From assembly GCA_021234155.1 (NCBI GenBank), contig JAJEKV010000002.1, positions 37,051,107-37,115,106 of the forward strand: a DNA stretch of 64,000 nucleotides, given 5' to 3'. Below are positions 1 to 9,910 of this stretch, in pieces (within the stretch, counting starts at the first letter, position 1; each line of letters opens with the position of its first letter). The translations under genes and the position numbers were made by a program. The stretch is from Isoetes taiwanensis. Taxonomy: Eukaryota; Streptophyta; Lycopodiopsida; Isoetales; Isoetaceae. Below the pieces are notes generated by a model that was not told the DNA's origin, searched no databases, and saw nothing but the letters and a program-made list of their open reading frames with translations.

Positions 1-276
1 TTAGGAATTATTCAAGAGGGGCCAACACCATTATATTGTGATAGTACAAGTTGTATTGCCATGACTAAGAATCCAGTCTTACATGAAAGAACAAAGCATA
101 TTGAGCTACATAATCACTTTGTATATGATCAAGTAAAGAATGGAGAAATAAGTGTCTTGTATAGACCTACTGAGATATAGTGTGCTGACATTCTTACAAA
201 AGCGTTAGCAGAGTCTAAATTTAGAGTATTTCAAAAGGATTTAGGAATAGAAGAAGTTGGAACCATTACCACTTAG
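1..276 (+). pseudogene. Ty1/copia polyprotein, C-terminal RNase H end
   Basis: Frame 1 reads as the end of a copia pol. It has the RNase H signature LYCDSTSCIAMTKNPV, then HERTKHIELHNHFVYDQV and ADILTKAL, the usual last conserved block before the 3' LTR. In the family this domain removes the RNA strand during reverse transcription. An in-frame TAG at 178-180 lies between the RPTE and CADILTK blocks, so this copy is dead unless readthrough occurs. The frame ends at TAG 274-276, directly before a polypurine tract and an LTR, which is the expected order. The rest of the element lies left of the window. Confidence 0.9.
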
Positions 277-280
277 GCAT

Positions 281-291
281 GTGGGGGAGAT
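281..291 (+). other. Polypurine tract of the copia element
   Basis: GTGGGGGAGAT is a purine-rich run directly before TGTTGG, the start of the LTR. This is the standard position of the plus-strand primer for reverse transcription. Confidence 0.8.
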
Positions 292-818
292 TGTTGGATC
301 TACATGCCTAAGTGATAATCATGAACAGATGGCAATTGATCTATATTACACCTGGTTAACATCTATACATGGGGTTTGCGTGGAAAAATAATAAAAGGAG
401 GAAAAGTCGACGAAAAAGTAACAGAAAAGAAAGAAGAACAGAACGGAGTTTTTTCTTTGAACAGGTCGACGTTAGCTTTGGGGCAGGATTTGATGAGGCC
501 ATACTTGCTGGAGCCGGATCTGCTGAAGCCGACCAGCCTAGGAGTCGGTTTTGCAGCTTAGCCAACTTGATGCTGGAGAAGGCCAGAACTGCAGAGATCA
601 GGTCTTAATTAAGCTATTTAATATTCTGGCAGTACTGTGTGATACTAGTTCAGTTCTGTGTGGTTAAAGGCTGTCTGCGCCTATTCTATCCTTTGTGGAT
701 TTCTATTGTATTTATACAGGTAAATCCTTTGTGGATATTGAGGAGGTGAATAAGGGAGAAGATTGTGTTTGGTTTCTCTTGGGTTCAATTCCCAGGCTCA
801 AAGCTTTTGATTCTAACA
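292..818 (+). mobile_element. 3' LTR of the copia element (527 bp)
   Basis: The segment begins TGTTGGATC and ends GATTCTAACA, an imperfect inverted pair with the TG...CA ends of an LTR, and follows a polypurine tract. The sequence right after it (GGTCC) resumes a gypsy integrase reading frame on the other strand, which supports 818 as the right edge. The matching 5' LTR and left target duplication lie outside the window. Short ORFs inside it look fortuitous. Confidence 0.85.
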
Positions 819-1240
819 GGTCCAGCATACCGCGGAGTAAGTTTGGGCACCCGACCCTTCGTCAAAGGTCGCAAAGTGTTCATTCTTGACGCAGAAGGAT
901 AAACAACCCGTAGGAAAACATAATCACCTTCTGCATAAGAGAAATCACGTCTATGCTGATTAGCGGACGTTCATGCCCTATGTTGAGCTTTTCGCAACGC
1001 TTGCTTGCATTGCCACATATTGCATCCATATCATGGAGCATGTGTATTGCAACTTCTGTTCGGAGGTACTTATATACACCTAAATAAGCCCTTGGATTTC
1101 GACCCATCATAGCCACAATGGGAGTCATCCGAATTCCCGTATGATGGCTATTATTATAGGCGAACTCTAAATAGGGTAGATAATCTTCCCACCTAGATTC
1201 CTTTTCGTGGACAAAGCTTCGCAACATATCCTCAAGTTCT
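819..1240 (-). pseudogene. Ty3/gypsy integrase C-terminal fragment, cut by the copia LTR
   Basis: Minus-strand frames give MLRSFVHEKESRWEDYLP, then YLEFAYNNSHHTGIRMTP, the typical end of the chromovirus-like integrase core. In a second frame come DFSYAEGDYVFLRV and LTPRYAGP, the GPY/F module. The frame change between them shows at least one indel. The coding sequence stops exactly at the copia LTR edge inside the RYAGP block, so the copia element landed here. The family integrates cDNA into the genome; this fragment is non-functional. Confidence 0.85.
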
Positions 1241-1844
1241 ATAGTAAGTCCAACTCATATGCTATTATCCAACCTTTTCTACTTTAAAAGATCCAGCATA
1301 TCATAGAGTAAGTTCTCCCATTAAGGATCATCTAATATCCACCCTTAAAGGATATGCAATCCTTTTGAATGGCATGTTCACCCACGTCCTAATGGACCTT
1401 TGCCTCAATGCTAATTGTATAGCTCCTAGCCTTACTTGACTTTTCGCAAACCATGTTTGCACTCATGCAGTATTTGCGCCTCTATCATGCAATAGACTAA
1501 TTGAAATCACTTCCAGGTATTCATGTCTTTGGACATGAGTCCTAAGATCTCAACTAGACCTTGGTTCTATTGCACTCATGTTATAGCAACAAGTGCTAGT
1601 AACATCAATAATATTGACTATTGTCAGCTTAGATAGTCTAATACACCAATTACGGCATCGCCAAAGTCTAACTTTGACTCATAACTCAATGTATCAAATC
1701 AGCAAAGGCAACACCTTTACCTCTTACGTACTCAATTTGTAAGGTACCATGTTTCTTATGCGATATTAAATTCCAAATATCATGGCGTCGGTATGTAGAT
1801 ACTCCCTTTTTCTAAGAAAAGTACGACCTTATTCGATAAACCAG
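1241..1844. other. Unassigned AT-rich stretch, probably decayed retroelement
   Basis: No convincing coding sequence. A short stretch at about 1288-1315 (GATCCAGCATATCATAGAG) resembles 820-838 of the integrase tail, which suggests a second, badly decayed gypsy piece. The left breakpoint of the tandem duplication is at 1844/1845. Confidence 0.4.
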
Positions 1845-2870
1845 TACCCAGTCATGGTTATCAAACCCCAATTGATCTTTTCAATATGCCTTGCTGATCT
1901 CGAAAAGATCATTGCTGATTATAAGAAACCCTTTATACTTTATTCATACCTCAATAACTAAGGTATCCTACCCATGTACACACATTGTACTACAATACAC
2001 ATGACTCATAAATCTTATCACATGCCAAGTGATACAGTTATGCTTTCCACATATGAATGCCCACTAGAGGTTCATACGGTTACACATAACCCTGCCCGTC
2101 TTACGACTATATCTTTTCACAAGCACAATCACTATGCTTGCCTTATCCAAACAATTACAACTCAATTCGAACTACTAATGCTACAGCTACTTGACCTTGT
2201 CAAGAGTAGCACTCTCCATTCAAATTGAACTATCAATGTTATAGTTTTGGCTATGTCAAAAGTTTCCCATTGATTCTACTTTGAACTCTCTTCAAGAGAT
2301 ACGTATGAAGTTTTGAATTCCATTGAACTCACATGGTTCCAGCACTAGGCCACTACATCAAGAAAATTTTTCAATCCCAAAACTTATCGTTAACTTGCCT
2401 ATACTTGCATCATGAAACATTCCCTTCCCCCCAGAAGGAATGTTCATGGAAGCAATTCCTTGCTGGCGAAATAATTATTGAAGTACAATTGTTAGGAACA
2501 TTATCGTTTTCTAACGAATTTGCTCATGAATTATGTGGTGCAAGAGCCGATTCGGATGAGTCCTTTTTTACTACACATAGTCATTACTTCAATAGATTTT
2601 CCATACGTATTACTTTTTAAAAGTAGTACTATCGCAATTACTCCAGCCCGGCTCGAATAAATGTGCGGCGTGTATGTTTGATCCAAAATTCGGATTGAAC
2701 ACACTGGTGAGTGTCTTAGGGTATACAAAATAACTTAGGGTCAATTCTGATCCAGAATTTGACTTAGAACTTTCCTTGCCTACAACAAGGTATATAGAGA
2801 TTTTTTAACCAATGTCAATTAAAGTAATCTAATCCCATCGATCCGAGACATCGGATCGCCATTCTAGAAT

Positions 2871-3013
2871 GGGGCGAGCATGCATGTCTTGCATGCATGC
2901 ATGCATGCGGCGCATGCCCTTTCTGGTTGGGAGTTCGCTATTTTAGGCGCGGTTCTGCATCAACGCTTTCTAGTTGGAAGTTCGCTATTTTAGGCGCGGT
3001 TCTGCATCGGCGC
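2871..3013. repeat. GCATGC run and 47-bp tandem duplication (unit 1)
   Basis: An alternating GCATGCATGC run at about 2876-2917 is followed by two 47-bp copies (2920-2966 and 2967-3013), each holding GTTCGCTATTTTAGGCGCGG. The same arrangement is at about 10998-11140 in unit 2. No function is evident. Confidence 0.8.
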
Positions 3014-4568
3014 TTCCTCTTCTCTCTCAGCAGTACCTTATTCTCTTTTCTTTGAACCCACCCCCTTTCTTTGTTTATTGTATTTGTCGCCTGGCACGCG
3101 TGACCAGCCCCTCTATTTGAAGAGGTTTTTGTTTTATTGTCGCGTGGCATGCGTGATCAGCCCCTCCACTCTAGGAGGTTTGTTTTGTCACGTTTTTTTG
3201 TGTTGGTGATGTGCAGGTACAAGTTGGCGGCGGCATCCGCTTTTCGACTTCTCCATTCGTGGGTTTTGGGAGCGATTTCTCGCCTTTACGTTTGTCCAAG
3301 CCCCTCAAGCGAAGGCTTATCACTAGGGTTTTTCCTCGAAAACCCGAAAGGGTGGGGTTTTTTAATCCCGATGATAAGCTTTCGGCAGGTACACCAGCCA
3401 AATATCTATTAGCATTGTATTTTATGGGGTCCAAACTATATAATTGGATATTCCCTTTATTGTCCATGGGTAGTTCGCATGTGTGCGGCTACCCACTATC
3501 TACCATTGTAGAAAATCTGCTGAGATGAATAAGAAGCCTAGGTGGTTTGTTGGTTTCATGCGAGCCCCATTCTAGAATAAAATTGTTAGAGTGAATCAAA
3601 AAATTTAAATTAAAACATGCATTACCTTGAAACCCCGAAGTATGACAATACCTATCATGCTTCCCCCTGGTCTGTGACCAGTAATAGACGGAATGTACTT
3701 TAAGCCCTAATGTGGCTAAGCGATTCCAGGCGGGAGTAGTAATCCTACTACTAGATCTGGGCAATTAAGTGCCATCCCCTTGATAGCTAGCTATCATTGA
3801 GAAATAAAATTGCTTGATTTCTACACCAGAAAATTAATGTATTTCGAGGAACATTGACTTATTGAGAAACCATGTTTCTGAATCCAAGTCAATTACTTCA
3901 ACATGATTATAGCCCTTAGGTGAATTTTTCAAAATTCAGTCTAACCTACTCAGAGAAAGCCTTATCTTTTTACCTAGTGCTAAGTTCGCTTGAAGAATCC
4001 CAGATTGATCATTTGAACTCAGGACTAATAACACCTCTAAGTGTGTCCTACTTTGAGATGAGTTAGAGCTTGTCTTTCTTAAACATCCCAGATGTTTAAT
4101 TTTCATTGGATTAATTTGTTTTCTTAGTTCATATAAGCATCTACTAAAATGACATCGTCACTTAGTATTACATGGTTAACGAGCTAAGCTCCTTAAATGA
4201 CCATGTCATTTAAGCAGTTAATCACAATTAATCCTCTAGGGAGTTAACCCCATTTGCACTATGTGCACTATGCAGTACTTAGCAACCCAGCGTTTATTGT
4301 TTTCAACAATAAAGGCTTTATCGAGTACCCATCTGTTTGAAGATTTATCCAAAACCTTTAACAAATATTTAAACCTTAGTATAAAATTCCTGTTCGTATT
4401 TTACGTAGTCGCGTAGACTAATCCCCATACGAGAGAAAAAAATCACAAAATTTGCTCGAAACCCTAAAAACTACTTGTATCAACAAGTAAATTTTTATTT
4501 ATTCACACAATTTCTGTGCACATGAGACGAGTTAAAGAGTTTCTACCAACCTAGTCTAAATAGATTGG

Positions 4569-5261
4569 TCAAATTTTATCGGAAAGGTTTGGACAATCCC
4601 AAACAGTATGTCCCCTCTTTCCACAGCTTAAACAAGGTTTTTCCTGCAAAACAACATTCTTCATGCTCATACTGCCCTTACTCTTGGAATACCCGACATC
4701 ATGTCTTATTTCACCATTAGACGTGTGTCCTTCCAAGTTAATCGAACAACCCAATTGTTTATTGCTTTTTAAGCAACTTTTAGGACTGCATATACAAGCA
4801 TAGAATATTGCAGGATCCAAATCCCTTGAATACAATCTCTTAAGCTTCATCTTAAGTGCAGTATCTTGTATGCCATGCACAAAATATTCAACCTGCATTT
4901 CATCGTCCATGGGCTGGACACTGGCAAGTAACTTCCAAAGTTCTTGCTCATATGCATTAAAATCCCCAGTTTGTTGCAGTTCTTGCAACTGATGATATGC
5001 AACGAGTTCGTTCCAACATTGAACAGCTCCCTTAGCTGGAATTTGGACAGAATTACTTTTGATAATTCCTTGTTCATTTTGTCTCGATAATTGGCCAAAA
5101 TCCTCAATTACAAAATTATGGACTTGTTGTTCAATAGACGCTATCTTCCACTGAAGATGAGCAGAATTTTGAACTAACTCGTGTATTGAAACACTTTTAA
5201 GTTCACGTTTTTCCACTTCCCAAGTGGTTTGAAAAGCAGTACTCTCTGCCATATTAGACAT
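4569..5261 (-). CDS. Retrotransposon Gag-like protein with zinc knuckle, 230 aa
   Basis: The intact minus-strand ORF starts MSNMAESTAF. Residues about 60-150 form a helical retrotransposon-Gag-like segment (VQCWNELVAYHQLQELQQTG, then a block ending YFVHGIQDTALKMKL). The C-terminus has a CCHC knuckle CLSCGKRGHTVWDC near residues 210-224. Gag packages element RNA in cytoplasmic particles. No protease, RT or integrase follows in this orientation, so this resembles gag-only (TR-GAG-type) elements or a deletion derivative. A PBS/LTR edge in the same orientation lies at 9416-9430, leaving an unusual gap of about 4.1 kb. The copy at 12703-13394 is broken. Confidence 0.8.
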   Translation of the reverse strand: MSNMAESTAFQTTWEVEKRELKSVSIHELVQNSAHLQWKIASIEQQVHNFVIEDFGQLSRQNEQGIIKSNSVQIPAKGAVQCWNELVAYHQLQELQQTGDFNAYEQELWKLLASVQPMDDEMQVEYFVHGIQDTALKMKLKRLYSRDLDPAIFYACICSPKSCLKSNKQLGCSINLEGHTSNGEIRHDVGYSKSKGSMSMKNVVLQEKPCLSCGKRGHTVWDCPNLSDKI

Positions 5262-5599
5262 ATTAAGATAAAACCCTACGCTAGAATTACAACTGGATTT
5301 CCAAAATCCTATAATTCTAGTGCTTTTATCAGCACGTCTAATACTTTCGAGTGACCACCCGCTTTATAGCAAACCCAGTTTGCAAGAATGCAGCACTCGG
5401 TACTGCCGACAAGTGCCCCGGGTTGTACTGCTAATTCAACTAGCAAAGGTGTCAACTTTAATGGTTATTTAGAACCAACCAAAATAACCATTAAAAACCC
5501 ATTGTGAGCTTAATGGCTGATCATGGGACCCGTCATCAGCCTGAGCATGCAGCTTCAACCGCCAACTTTATTGGCTCCCCCAAATCGGGTCAATCCGCC

Positions 5600-5900
5600 A
5601 AGAGGGTTCGCCCTAGGCGGGTTTTCCCCCAAGATTCGCCCAGCGGACCTCGAGGATCGCCCTGCCGGACCCGCTGTGGGCGCCGGCGGTGCGTTGCCTG
5701 GTTCGGCCCGGGCGAACCCAAACCCGGGTTAAGCCGTGCAGGCGTCAGGGTGGCCATTCGGAAAGTGTAATGGGCCCCAGTTCAGCGGATTCGCTGGGCT
5801 TAACCCAATACCAATTCAAAGGCGGGGAAGTCGGGTGGCATCCCGACGGCCCGGCGTCGAAGAGGGTTCGGGTTAAGCAAAAGCGAACCCGTGGGCGGCT
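5600..5900. repeat. GC-rich block with GGTTCGCC/GGCGAACC palindromes (unit 1)
   Basis: Several partial copies of a palindromic motif occur, for example GGTTCGCCCTAGGCGG near 5607 and GTTCGGCCCGGGCGAACCC near 5700. The unit 2 counterpart (about 13730-13935) holds cleaner copies such as GGGTTCGCCTAGGCGAACCC and TTCGCCCAAGCGAA. Short ORFs across this block are not conserved between the two units, so I call no gene here. Confidence 0.6.
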
Positions 5901-6174
5901 TGTCAGGATGGCAGGGGGGCCACCATGCCCCCACAATTTTCAAATGCGGGAGTTTTTTTTTAACCCCGAAATTCAATGCCCAAGTTTTTTTTTAAAGCCC
6001 AAGTTTTTTTTAATGCCCAAGAAAGAAAGAACGATTCGCCGGGCTTAATCCTTATAATGAGCCTAAGGGCTATTTATGCCACCAGACGTTGTATGCTCAT
6101 ATCGCTTGGGAGGGCGGTAGCTTTCGATCTTTGGTGCTATAGCATCTTATTCTTTGCTAAAACAGGTTGTCTCA

Positions 6175-6420
6175 TATCCTTTTGCATTCTCAATATTGAG
6201 CATAGGCCTTATTTTTTTGCATTTATCATAGGCCATTTTTACAATAGACATTTAGAATAGGATATTTTTAGCACATGCTATTTTTTGCCATAGGCATTTT
6301 TACCATGGGAAGTTTTTTTTTATAGGCCAATACCACACCACGGTATTTCTAACCATAGGCTAATTTTTTTTACCATAGGCAATTTTTACCGAGGCAATTT
6401 TGCCATAGGCGAGCGAGGTT
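6175..6420. repeat. CCATAGGC-based low-complexity repeats (unit 1; also about 14290-14510)
   Basis: Repeated CCATAGGC, CATAGGCATTTTTACCAT and related strings alternate with T-runs at loose spacing of roughly 20-30 bp. The block recurs in unit 2. No coding capacity. Confidence 0.65.
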
Positions 6421-6429
6421 CGTGTTGTG

Positions 6430-7560
6430 ATAGACGCTCGTTTGTCTTCCTAGTAGAGTGTCCGAGAATGGCACAGTGAACACCGACGACTCGGTGAGTC
6501 AGATTTCAGATGAAAGGAGGGGTGGCCATAAATGGATCAGCCCGCAAGGGCGTGTCCCATGAGAGGGCCTGCGTCCCGGCGTAGCCCCTACCTCCTCGAC
6601 CGAACTTCGTCCATGTCGTCATGCAATTCACTATCAGCGGAGGGCGAATGAGGGATCGGTAGGAGTGTGGACTGCCTGGGCACCGAAGACTTTGTGAAGA
6701 TGGACCCTCTTCGTAACTTTTGAGACTCAGATATCTGAGGAGCTCGGCTAGCGCCTCTATCGTGGACAAATGACCAGCCATCCCTCATTGCAATGGCCCG
6801 ATCATTGAGAAGGGCATGTCGCGGTCTGTCCTCCTCCGGACTCCACACGTGGGCACCAGCTCACGGCTCTAATGCAACCTTCATAAAAGGGTTGCATCCT
6901 CTCAGCGCTCACTTTGTCTTTGAGGTGGCCTCGTGGAACATGGCGTCCCGGCCCTCGGGGAAAGGCCTCCAAGGCGGCCCTCTGGGGTTAGGACATGTTG
7001 TAGCCGCATTGTTGTTGCGCCTTGCCGCCTAAGCTTCCACTGTGTCTTGCAGCGGCCTCCAACATACGCTAGCGGCTTTGGCGGGATCTTCTCGGCGTTT
7101 AGCCGCCCTCTTTATTTTCGGACACCACCCTACTCATCTCGCGGTTATCAGCGGACCGTGGCCCGTATCGTTCACCGCTGGGCCACCAAAGATCCGGGTG
7201 GTGGCTCGGTGGTGGCCCCATGCTCGTCACGCGTCAAACCCGGAATCCCGGTCACGGCGTATCCCGCTTCGGCATAGTGATTGCACCCAGTGTTTGTGCA
7301 AATCCACCGCGCAAATTGTTGGGGTCCGCCGCTCTCAACCGGCGTGACCCTGCGGACGAGGCACCAAATGCCATGGTATTCCCTGCCACAAAACAAATAC
7401 GGTTAACAAGCACACACAACAAACCTGGCGGGTTCAGACAATGTCAGTTGGGGTACTATTCTAGAATGCTACTGATGCGTCTGGGAAGACTGGCGCCGCT
7501 CTGTAGGCCAAACGGCAGGGGACGCTCCTCCATGCCAACTGGTGGAACTGCATCTGAATA
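6430..7560. other. GC-rich block without a supportable gene (unit 1; also about 14530-15675)
   Basis: Overlapping ORFs run on both strands, but their frames are not preserved between the two duplicated units. A minus-strand frame starting MSYSDAVPPVGMEERPLPF at about 7565 (and 15675) is the most conserved short piece and stays open for roughly 35 codons in both copies. It could be an exon of an unknown gene. I do not recognise it. Confidence 0.35.
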
Positions 7561-7765
7561 AGACATGGTTCTCGACGGTCTCGAATAGATATCTGAGGTA
7601 CAGGTGAACATTAACGCAAGCCTGAGTACAAACCTATTGATGCATTGGGGTCTTCACAAAACACAAATAGAACAAATAGCATTTGAATCCAAATCCAAAT
7701 TAATATGCTTTATTACTTCCATGCTAGTTGTCATGTCAACCTTAATGTGTGGTTTGCAAGTAAAC

Positions 7766-7865
7766 CTAAACCCCAACCCCAACCCCAACCCCAACCCCAA
7801 CCCCAATCCCAACCCTAACCCCAACCCGAACTCGAACCCTAACCCTAACCCTAACCCTAACCCTA
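7766..7865 (+). repeat. Telomere-like CCCCAA/CCCTAA array (unit 1)
   Basis: About 16 hexamers of CCCCAA then CCCTAA type, with single variants (CCCGAA, TCGAA). The unit is a hexamer, not the seven-base CCCTAAA of most plants. It ends six bases before a TATA-like box, so it may act as a run of telo-box elements in a promoter rather than as a relic telomere. Confidence 0.85.
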
Positions 7866-7870
7866 CATCC

Positions 7871-7880
7871 ACTATATAAG
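7871..7880 (+). promoter_or_regulatory. TATA-like box ACTATATAAG
   Basis: A good TATA-box match lies about 90 bp upstream of the ATG of the proline-rich ORF and directly after the telomere-like array. Pyrimidine-rich (TCC)n leader sequence follows. The same arrangement is kept in unit 2 at 15963-15972. Promoter activity is inferred, not shown. Confidence 0.5.
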
Positions 7881-7967
7881 ACCATCCCTCAATCCTCCTC
7901 CTCCTCCTCAAGTCTCGCCTCCTCCTCCTCCTCCTCCTCCTCCAATCTTCTTGCCCATCTCGTTATA

Positions 7968-8309
7968 ATGGTCCGGCAGTTAAAGACCACCTGGGCGCGG
8001 TATGTCCCTTCTAGCAGCAATCCTCCTCCTCCTCTTCCTCCAAGGGACGTCTCCACTGACCCCCCTCCTCCTCCTCCTCCTCGCAGGGGCAGCAATCCCC
8101 CTGCTTCTCCTGCTCCTTTCACCATCGTCGCAAGGATGAGTGAAAGGGAGCTTCTGATTGCCTTGACGTCTGGCGTTCCCTGCAGCGAACGACTGGTAGA
8201 ATGGCTCAACGAGCCAAATAAAGATGAAACGATGCTGAGCGTGCAGATAATGATGCAAGTGGTTGCATCAAATTGTCACGTCCTCAGCATGGACAAAAAC
8301 AGTGTATAA
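7968..8309 (+). CDS. Small proline-rich protein, 113 aa, unknown function
   Basis: The ORF starts MVRQLKTTWARYVP. Residues 18-45 are mostly Pro/Arg from CCT repeats. A C-terminal part (APFTIVARMSERELLIAL, then RLVEWLNEPNKDETML) looks like an ordinary folded segment. That part resembles residues about 45-90 of the small protein encoded at 51961-52284, which has a matching IVVAKFTPPEVEKLI...VLEW block; this is an eye alignment. It follows a TATA-like box and CT-rich leader. The unit 2 copy is frameshifted. I do not recognise the family. Confidence 0.45.
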   Translation: MVRQLKTTWARYVPSSSNPPPPLPPRDVSTDPPPPPPPRRGSNPPASPAPFTIVARMSERELLIALTSGVPCSERLVEWLNEPNKDETMLSVQIMMQVVASNCHVLSMDKNSV

Positions 8310-8398
8310 TTTTTGTTTTATGAATGGGAAATAAGTAATAGATTCAATATCTTTAATAGTAGAATCAGTAAATCAAGTAGTAGAATCAGTATGTTTCT

Positions 8399-8492
8399 AA
8401 TTGTATCAACATCAATATCAATATCAATATGTTTCTAATGAATATCAATAGTATCAATATGTATCAATATCAATATCTTTCTAATCAATATC
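8399..8492. repeat. ATCAATATC-type microsatellite-like tract
   Basis: Repeated TATCAATATCAATAT strings with interspersed GTTTCTAAT. The tract recurs at about 16500-16600 in unit 2. Confidence 0.7.
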
Positions 8493-8626
8493 AAGTACTA
8501 GAGAAAATAAGGCGCACCAAATCACTTGAGCTTGGAACCTTGACGAAGTTGAGCGGATGAGCGGTTGAGCGGATGAGCGGACGAAGCGTGAGCCAAAAAT
8601 ATTGGCTCAAATGTTGGCTCAAATAA

Positions 8627-9132
8627 GGGTTCGCTTGGGCGAACCAAATATTCGGTGGCATTGGAATTCGCTTCGAAATATTCCGAAATATTCGGTGGCA
8701 TTGGAATTCGCTTCGAAAAATTTGGTGGCCTAGGAATTCTGTTCGAAAAATTCTGGGTTCGCCTAAGCGAACCCAGCCTGACGACTGACGACTGAAGCCT
8801 GACGATGTGACGCCGCCGATTACACCCGGGGTTCGCCCAGGCGAATCTGCCTGTACCTGGGCACTCCGTACTGACTCCGACACGCCTGCCGCGGACTGTA
8901 CCGCCCGGATTTGACCCGGGGTTCGCCCAGGCGAACCCGGTGCAGTTCTGGCACGCCTGACACCCGATTCCTGCCGATCCGACCCGCCTCCGCCTAACCC
9001 TGGTTCGGGTTCGCTTGGGCGAACCCGGTGGGTAGCGCCACCTCACTGCCACCTAAACTTCTTGGGTTCGCCTGTGCGAATCCCTGGGTTCGCCCAAGCG
9101 AATTTCCTGGGTTCGCTCAAGCGAACCCGGCT
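8627..9132. repeat. Cluster of eight palindromic GGGTTCGCC-GGCGAACCC motifs (unit 1)
   Basis: Near-perfect palindromes of about 20 bp occur at 8627-8645, 8754-8775, 8828-8846, 8915-8940, 9007-9027, 9064-9083, 9086-9105 and 9109-9130. A typical copy is GGGTTCGCCCAGGCGAACCC. They lie in the leader between the PBS (9416-9428) and the rest of the minus-oriented retroelement. The unit 2 versions (about 16735-17220) are degraded. The role is unknown; possibilities are a protein-binding array or stem-loops in the leader RNA. Confidence 0.8.
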
Positions 9133-9415
9133 GCCTCCCGAACTCAATTTCGGGAGCCGATCGAAGCACCGAGCTTCAACGGAGGCACAATTTCGTCCCA
9201 GACCAAATCATTCACCACTCGCTGCTTGCTGCTCCAAATGCTCCGAAATTTTGCAAGTGATCTTCTTTCCCCAAAACTCACCTGTGTGTCAATTTTCAGC
9301 CCAAACAGAGCTGATTTCAAAAATCACAAATTTAGGCCTGGGTCACAGTTCTAGCAAACCCTGCTTGCTGGAAAACCTCTACAGTAGTTTTTTTATTCTT
9401 CTCAGATCCAGGCTA

Positions 9416-9428
9416 GGCTCTAATACCA
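9416..9428 (-). other. Primer-binding site (initiator-tRNA-Met type), minus-oriented element
   Basis: On the minus strand this reads TGGTATTAGAGCC, close to the TGGTATCAGAGC site used by many plant LTR elements. It is separated by one base from the LTR end (...CCGTAACA). The unit 2 copy is at 17510-17522. The orientation agrees with the gag gene at 4569-5261. Confidence 0.8.
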
Positions 9429-9429
9429 T

Positions 9430-9910
9430 TGTTACGGCGCAATTCACAGAACCAAATTTCGCCCGCTTGGGATACCCTGATCAAACGCGGCCCACACCAC
9501 GGATCCCAGATCCTCCCTCGTTGATCAATATGGGACTGGCCCAGCCGGTGTTCTCAACACCATAAATAGTTGAATCCCTTTGGTAAGCTACCCTGAGCGG
9601 ATATCATGCATCTGCACCAGAGGCCTCTCTGGTCAAACAACAGGCCACTAACACAGCAGCACAGTTCAACCACTAAGAGAATCCAGTTCTCTCTACGATC
9701 ACCACAGCAGGTTTGGCCTGCCAAATCAGAGATGCCTTCCAAGTTTTAGCTCCAATGGATCACTCTAGCAGCTTGTAGAATCAAAGTCTCCTTTCAAGAC
9801 CCAATTCCCGGCTGCTCCATCGAATTCCTTCTCCAGGCTTTATAATCCAACCTCTGGAGTTTACTAGCAGTCCTCTAGAGTCAAAACCGACCTGCCCATG
9901 CTTTGATTCG
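9430..9910 (-). mobile_element. LTR fragment, cut by the tandem-duplication junction
   Basis: On the plus strand it starts TGTTACGGCGC next to the PBS, so it is the 3' edge of a 5' LTR in minus orientation. It stops at 9910 because unit 2 begins there. The same LTR in unit 2 continues past the junction. Confidence 0.75.

Larger units (their letters stand above)
1845..9910 (+). repeat. Tandem duplication, unit 1 (about 8.07 kb)
   Basis: The sequence starting TACCCAGTCATGGTTATC at 1845 starts again at 9911. The end GCCCATGCTTTGATTCG at 9894-9910 recurs at about 17992-18008. The units run in the same order and orientation and abut at 9910/9911. Long blocks are nearly identical, such as 2861-3500 against about 10988-11630. 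GC-rich blocks differ strongly and patchily. The breakpoints share no long homology. Confidence 0.9.

Noticed and set aside
2858-3580. ATTCTAGAATGGGGC at 2862 and GCCCCATTCTAGAAT at 3563 as TIRs of a 700-bp element
   Set aside because: Half of the match is the self-palindrome ATTCTAGAAT, which also occurs singly near 7459; no target duplication found.
2531-3764. Several 65-105-aa ORFs on both strands in the retroelement region
   Set aside because: Overlapping, without domains; present only because the unit is duplicated.
7766-7865. Interstitial telomere marking a chromosome fusion
   Set aside because: It is part of a duplicated repeat unit next to a TATA box and is short; a promoter element is simpler.
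7604-7911. ORFs on both strands through the telomere-like array coding NPNPNP or GLGLGL
   Set aside because: Artefacts of the hexamer repeat; no conserved sequence outside it.
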